Assembly: GCA_031280705.1 (NCBI GenBank)
Contig: JAITGJ010000247.1
Span: 1 to 9,054 of the forward strand
Direction: 5' to 3'
Origin: Spirochaetaceae bacterium
GTDB lineage: Bacteria > Spirochaetota > Spirochaetia > Treponematales > Breznakiellaceae
Length of the DNA stretch: 9,054 nt
The position numbers and the translations under genes were made by a program. This document shows positions 6,956 through 9,054 of this stretch, piece by piece. Each line of letters begins with the position of its first letter. Position 1 is the stretch's first letter. Below the pieces are notes generated by a model. That model did no database searches. It was not told the origin of the DNA and saw nothing but the letters and a program-made list of their open reading frames with translations.

Positions 6956-8878
6956 ATGGAAAACCGCGCCGTTTGGGAGAACAATCTCCGCGTTCTATGG
7001 AAACACATCCCGGCCCTGGCGGAAAATCTTTCGCGCGGACAGTCCGCACACGAAAATCTCTCCCGCGCGGACAGCGCGGACACGAATCTTGCGAACGCGC
7101 AGTGCGCGAACGGCGGCGAAGATCGCGTCGCGGTGGTTTCCTCAAGCGGCGGCGATCCCGCGCTCACGGTGAACGGCGTGCACATTCATTCCCTGCGCGG
7201 CCCCCGCCGGGAAGCGGAGCGCCTTGCGCGGGAGATCCCTCCGGGTACGGGGCCGGTGATCATTTTGGGCTTTGGCCTTGGGTACGCGGCGGAAGCGGCG
7301 GCGGAACGGTTTCCCGGACGCCCCCTGCTTGTTGTAGAGCGCAAAAAAAGCGTATTTGCGGCGGCGCTGGAATGCCGGGACCTTTCGGCCCTGCTCGAAC
7401 GGAAAAATATTGTCATTGTGCTGGGCGGTTCCGCGGGCGCGGCGCTGTCCGCGCTTCGTTTATTTCCGGGAAAACCGGAATTGCTCAAAAACCGCCCGCT
7501 GGTGGAATTGGACGCCGATTGGTACGGCGAGGCGGAACGGCAAATCGCCTCCTTTGCCGCAAAGGATGAAGTAAACCTGGCGACACTCCGCCGTTTTGGG
7601 AAACGCTGGATGCGGAATCTCGGCGCGAACATGACGGCCATTCGGGACTGTCCCGGCATCGCGGCGCTTTCGGGAATACTGCCCCGGGATATTCCCGTGC
7701 TCCTTGTTGCGGCGGGCCCGTCCCTTGACGGCATCGCGCCGCTTTTGCCGCGCCTCCGGGAACGCGCGTTGATTGTGGCGGTGGACACGGCCCTTCGCCT
7801 GCTGCTCCGCGAGGGGACCGGTGCGGACTTTGTGCTGGTGGTGGATCCCCAGTTTTGGAACGCGCGGCATCTTGACCGCGCGGCGGCGCGGCGGACCTGT
7901 CTGGTGGCTGAATCGGCGGTGTACCCCTCTGTCCTGCGGCACGAGGCGGCGCGTATCTGGCTCTGCGGGTCCCTTTTTCCCCTGGGTAAGTTTATGGAAG
8001 ACCGGGTTGATCCAAAAGGCAGCCTGGGCGCGGGCGGCTCCGTTGCAACCACGGCGTGGGATTTTGCGCGGCTCCTGGGCGCTTCCTCAATCTGGATTGC
8101 CGGACTGGATCTTTCGTTTCCGGACCTGAAAACGCATTTCCGGGGCGCGGCTTTTGAGGAGCGCGCCCACGGCGAATCGACCCGCTTTTTTCCGGCGGAA
8201 GTCCGTTCGATGCACGCCCTGCGCGGCGGCGGCCCCTATTATGCGCCCGCGGCGGATGGCGGGCGTGTCCTTACCGACCGGCGGCTTTCCCTGTACGCCG
8301 CCTGGTTTGAAAACCGGTTCCGCCATTATCCTGAAATACGGAACCGGGGCCTGTATACCGGTACGGACGCCGCACGGGGACTTGCCATCGCCGGACTGGA
8401 ACCGGGCGAAGCCGGGGAACTGCTTGCGCTGCCCCCCCGGCGGCAGGAAATCGACGCGGTACTGCGGGACGCTTTTGCCGCGGCGGAAGCGCGTTTCCAT
8501 GCGCCGGAAGCGCAATCCCTCCGCGCCCGCCGGTACGGGGAAGCCAGGCGCGTCCTGCTTGACGGGCTTGCGGATATAGCGGAGATTGCCGGACGGGCCG
8601 CCGGAGCCGCCGGCCGTGCGCGGGAAACCGCGCGGCGGCGGAGCGGCGGCGCGGAAATCCGGGCGGTTTTGACGGCGCTTGAAGAAGCGAATGCCCGCAT
8701 CAGCGCGAGCGCCGTACATGACGTGGCGGGCTTTCTGTTTCCGCCGCTTGCGGAACTGGAAAAGGATCTTACCGCCGCGCCCGGTGCGGAACTGGAGCGC
8801 CATCTGGAACTGTCCGCAAAACTGTACGCAGCCCTTGCGGAAGCGTCGCGCTATCAGCTTGAAAAACTTTCCCGCTGA
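6956..8878 (+). CDS. DUF115 / Maf-like motility-associated protein (putative flagellin glycosyltransferase)
   Basis: The protein has 640 residues and no signal peptide or membrane segment, so it is cytoplasmic. Residues ~98-135 form a nucleotide-binding-like start (VIILGFGLGYAAE, then LLVVER). The central DUF115 (MptE-like) domain lies at ~220-390: DIPVLLVAAGPSLD (245-258), VDTALRLLLREG (276-287), ADFVLVVDPQ (290-299) and GGSVATTAWDFARLLGAS (360-377), then WIAGLDLSF (380-388). Residues ~490-640 are helical and Ala/Arg-rich. Family members (Maf) in Campylobacter and Aeromonas transfer nonulosonic acids to flagellin, and similar proteins occur widely in spirochaetes. The sugar used here is unknown. 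Residues 23-52 carry a three-unit 10-residue repeat described separately. The gene begins 6 bases after the PBP stop, with only a weak GGA upstream, so it is probably translated in tandem. No flagellar gene is visible beside it. Confidence 0.8.
   Translation: MENRAVWENNLRVLWKHIPALAENLSRGQSAHENLSRADSADTNLANAQCANGGEDRVAVVSSSGGDPALTVNGVHIHSLRGPRREAERLAREIPPGTGPVIILGFGLGYAAEAAAERFPGRPLLVVERKKSVFAAALECRDLSALLERKNIVIVLGGSAGAALSALRLFPGKPELLKNRPLVELDADWYGEAERQIASFAAKDEVNLATLRRFGKRWMRNLGANMTAIRDCPGIAALSGILPRDIPVLLVAAGPSLDGIAPLLPRLRERALIVAVDTALRLLLREGTGADFVLVVDPQFWNARHLDRAAARRTCLVAESAVYPSVLRHEAARIWLCGSLFPLGKFMEDRVDPKGSLGAGGSVATTAWDFARLLGASSIWIAGLDLSFPDLKTHFRGAAFEERAHGESTRFFPAEVRSMHALRGGGPYYAPAADGGRVLTDRRLSLYAAWFENRFRHYPEIRNRGLYTGTDAARGLAIAGLEPGEAGELLALPPRRQEIDAVLRDAFAAAEARFHAPEAQSLRARRYGEARRVLLDGLADIAEIAGRAAGAAGRARETARRRSGGAEIRAVLTALEEANARISASAVHDVAGFLFPPLAELEKDLTAAPGAELERHLELSAKLYAALAEASRYQLEKLSR
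7022..7111 (+). repeat. Three-unit 30-bp tandem repeat inside the Maf-like gene
   Basis: Units are 7022-7051, 7052-7081 and 7082-7111. Units 1 and 2 both begin gaaaatct, and unit 3 begins acgaatctt. In protein the units read ENLSRGQSAH, ENLSRADSAD and TNLANAQCAN, which resembles two A(D/N)Lxx pentapeptide repeats per unit. Each unit also contains a GC-rich palindrome: gcggac-a-gtccgc (7035-7047), ccgcg/cgcgg in unit 2 and cgcgc-agt-gcgcg in unit 3. The repeat stays in frame. It could be an in-frame mobile or expanding palindrome, or a short structural linker. Confidence 0.65.
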
Positions 8879-8910
8879 ATTGCCCAAGCCGCTACGCGGC
8901 TCGGGCAATT
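8878..8910 (+). terminator. Long stem-loop at the end of the plus-strand operon
   Basis: Arms aattgcccaagccgc (8878-8892) and gcggctcgggcaatt (8896-8910) pair over 15 bp with one A-C mismatch, around the triloop tac. The stem begins on the last base of the Maf-like stop codon. Only three T (8909-8911) follow, so as an intrinsic terminator it would be weak; it may act as an mRNA 3'-end stabiliser. It shares the gctacgc core with the hairpin at 3-53. Confidence 0.55.
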
Positions 8911-8964
8911 TGCTCGCCAGGCCCCACCGCATGGCCCTCCAGTCAGGCCCCCCGCACTAAGCCC

Positions 8965-9000
8965 CCCGGACAAATCCGCATGGATGCGGATTTGTCCGGG
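8965..9000. repeat. Perfect 16-bp palindrome with tetraloop
   Basis: cccggacaaatccgca (8965-8980) is the exact reverse complement of 8985-9000, with tgga as the loop. No T run follows on either side. It lies in non-coding DNA between two other palindromes. It could be a bidirectional terminator, a protein-binding site or one copy of an interspersed palindromic repeat. Confidence 0.6.
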
Positions 9001-9014
9001 TTCGAGCGCCGCCC

Positions 9015-9043
9015 TGGGTTTTGCGGCTCCGCCGCAAAACCCA
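9015..9043. repeat. Perfect 13-bp palindrome with tcc triloop
   Basis: tgggttttgcggc (9015-9027) pairs exactly with gccgcaaaaccca (9031-9043) around tcc. The central ggctccgcc resembles the gctacgc centre of the hairpins at 8878-8910 and 3-53 (common core GCTNCGC). The stem itself includes four T and four A, so it may act as a terminator in either direction. The window ends 11 bases later, so the flank cannot be judged. Confidence 0.55.
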
Positions 9044-9054
9044 AGCGCAAAAGC

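Noticed and set aside
7022..7111. CRISPR array
   Set aside because: Units are contiguous without spacers, diverge from each other and keep a protein reading frame.
7186..8052. 288-codon minus-strand open frame opposite the Maf-like gene
   Set aside because: Ser/Arg/Ala-rich reverse-frame translation with no domain; a shadow of the conserved plus-strand protein.
8087..8932. 281-codon minus-strand open frame opposite the Maf-like gene
   Set aside because: It lies antisense to a gene with recognisable DUF115 motifs, has an Arg/Gly/Pro-rich composition typical of GC-rich shadow frames, and runs through the 8878-8910 hairpin.
8911..9054. Mobile-element end or attachment site
   Set aside because: The palindromes have unrelated stems, and there is no transposase or integrase frame, target duplication or tRNA end in view.

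Overview
The window most likely comes from the chromosome of a GC-rich, diderm, flagellated bacterium, probably a spirochaete of the Treponema group. This is an inference from gene content: a DUF115/Maf-type motility-associated protein, a LysM-M23 envelope hydrolase, a PASTA-tailed class B PBP and a very small signal peptidase. No single diagnostic gene fixes the taxonomy. The only AT-rich stretch is roughly 50-490.

Layout. Positions 1-53 hold a terminator-like hairpin. Positions 70-490 hold the 5'-truncated remnant of a class I SAM-dependent methyltransferase, with its reading frame broken at a nine-T run. Positions 491-625 are non-coding. From 4631 down to 626 runs a minus-strand cluster of four genes: a membrane-anchored LysM/M23 metallopeptidase, a 45-residue predicted exported peptide not previously delimited by length-filtered ORF calling, a 69-residue helical protein, and an exported protein joining a beta-propeller-like region to a NodB-type (polysaccharide deacetylase) domain whose metal-site motifs are largely lost. 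From 4680 to 8878 runs a plus-strand cluster of three: a minimal type I signal peptidase, a class B penicillin-binding protein with a PASTA domain (start overlapping the previous stop by 4 bp), and a DUF115/Maf-like protein with a 3 x 30-bp tandem repeat near its N terminus. The tail, 8878-9054, holds three strong palindromes.

How it fits together. Two divergent units share a 48-bp intergenic region at 4632-4679, where the candidate -10 elements of both directions overlap. One direction makes a peptidoglycan hydrolase and exported envelope proteins. The other makes a signal peptidase, a septal-type peptidoglycan transpeptidase and a probable flagellin-modifying factor. The window therefore reads as an envelope-biogenesis locus. 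I see no defence system, phage, insertion sequence, CRISPR array, tRNA or rRNA. The less ordinary features are the degenerate deacetylase, the small exported-peptide gene, the coding tandem repeat, the palindromes sharing a GCTNCGC core and the near-leaderless signal peptidase gene.
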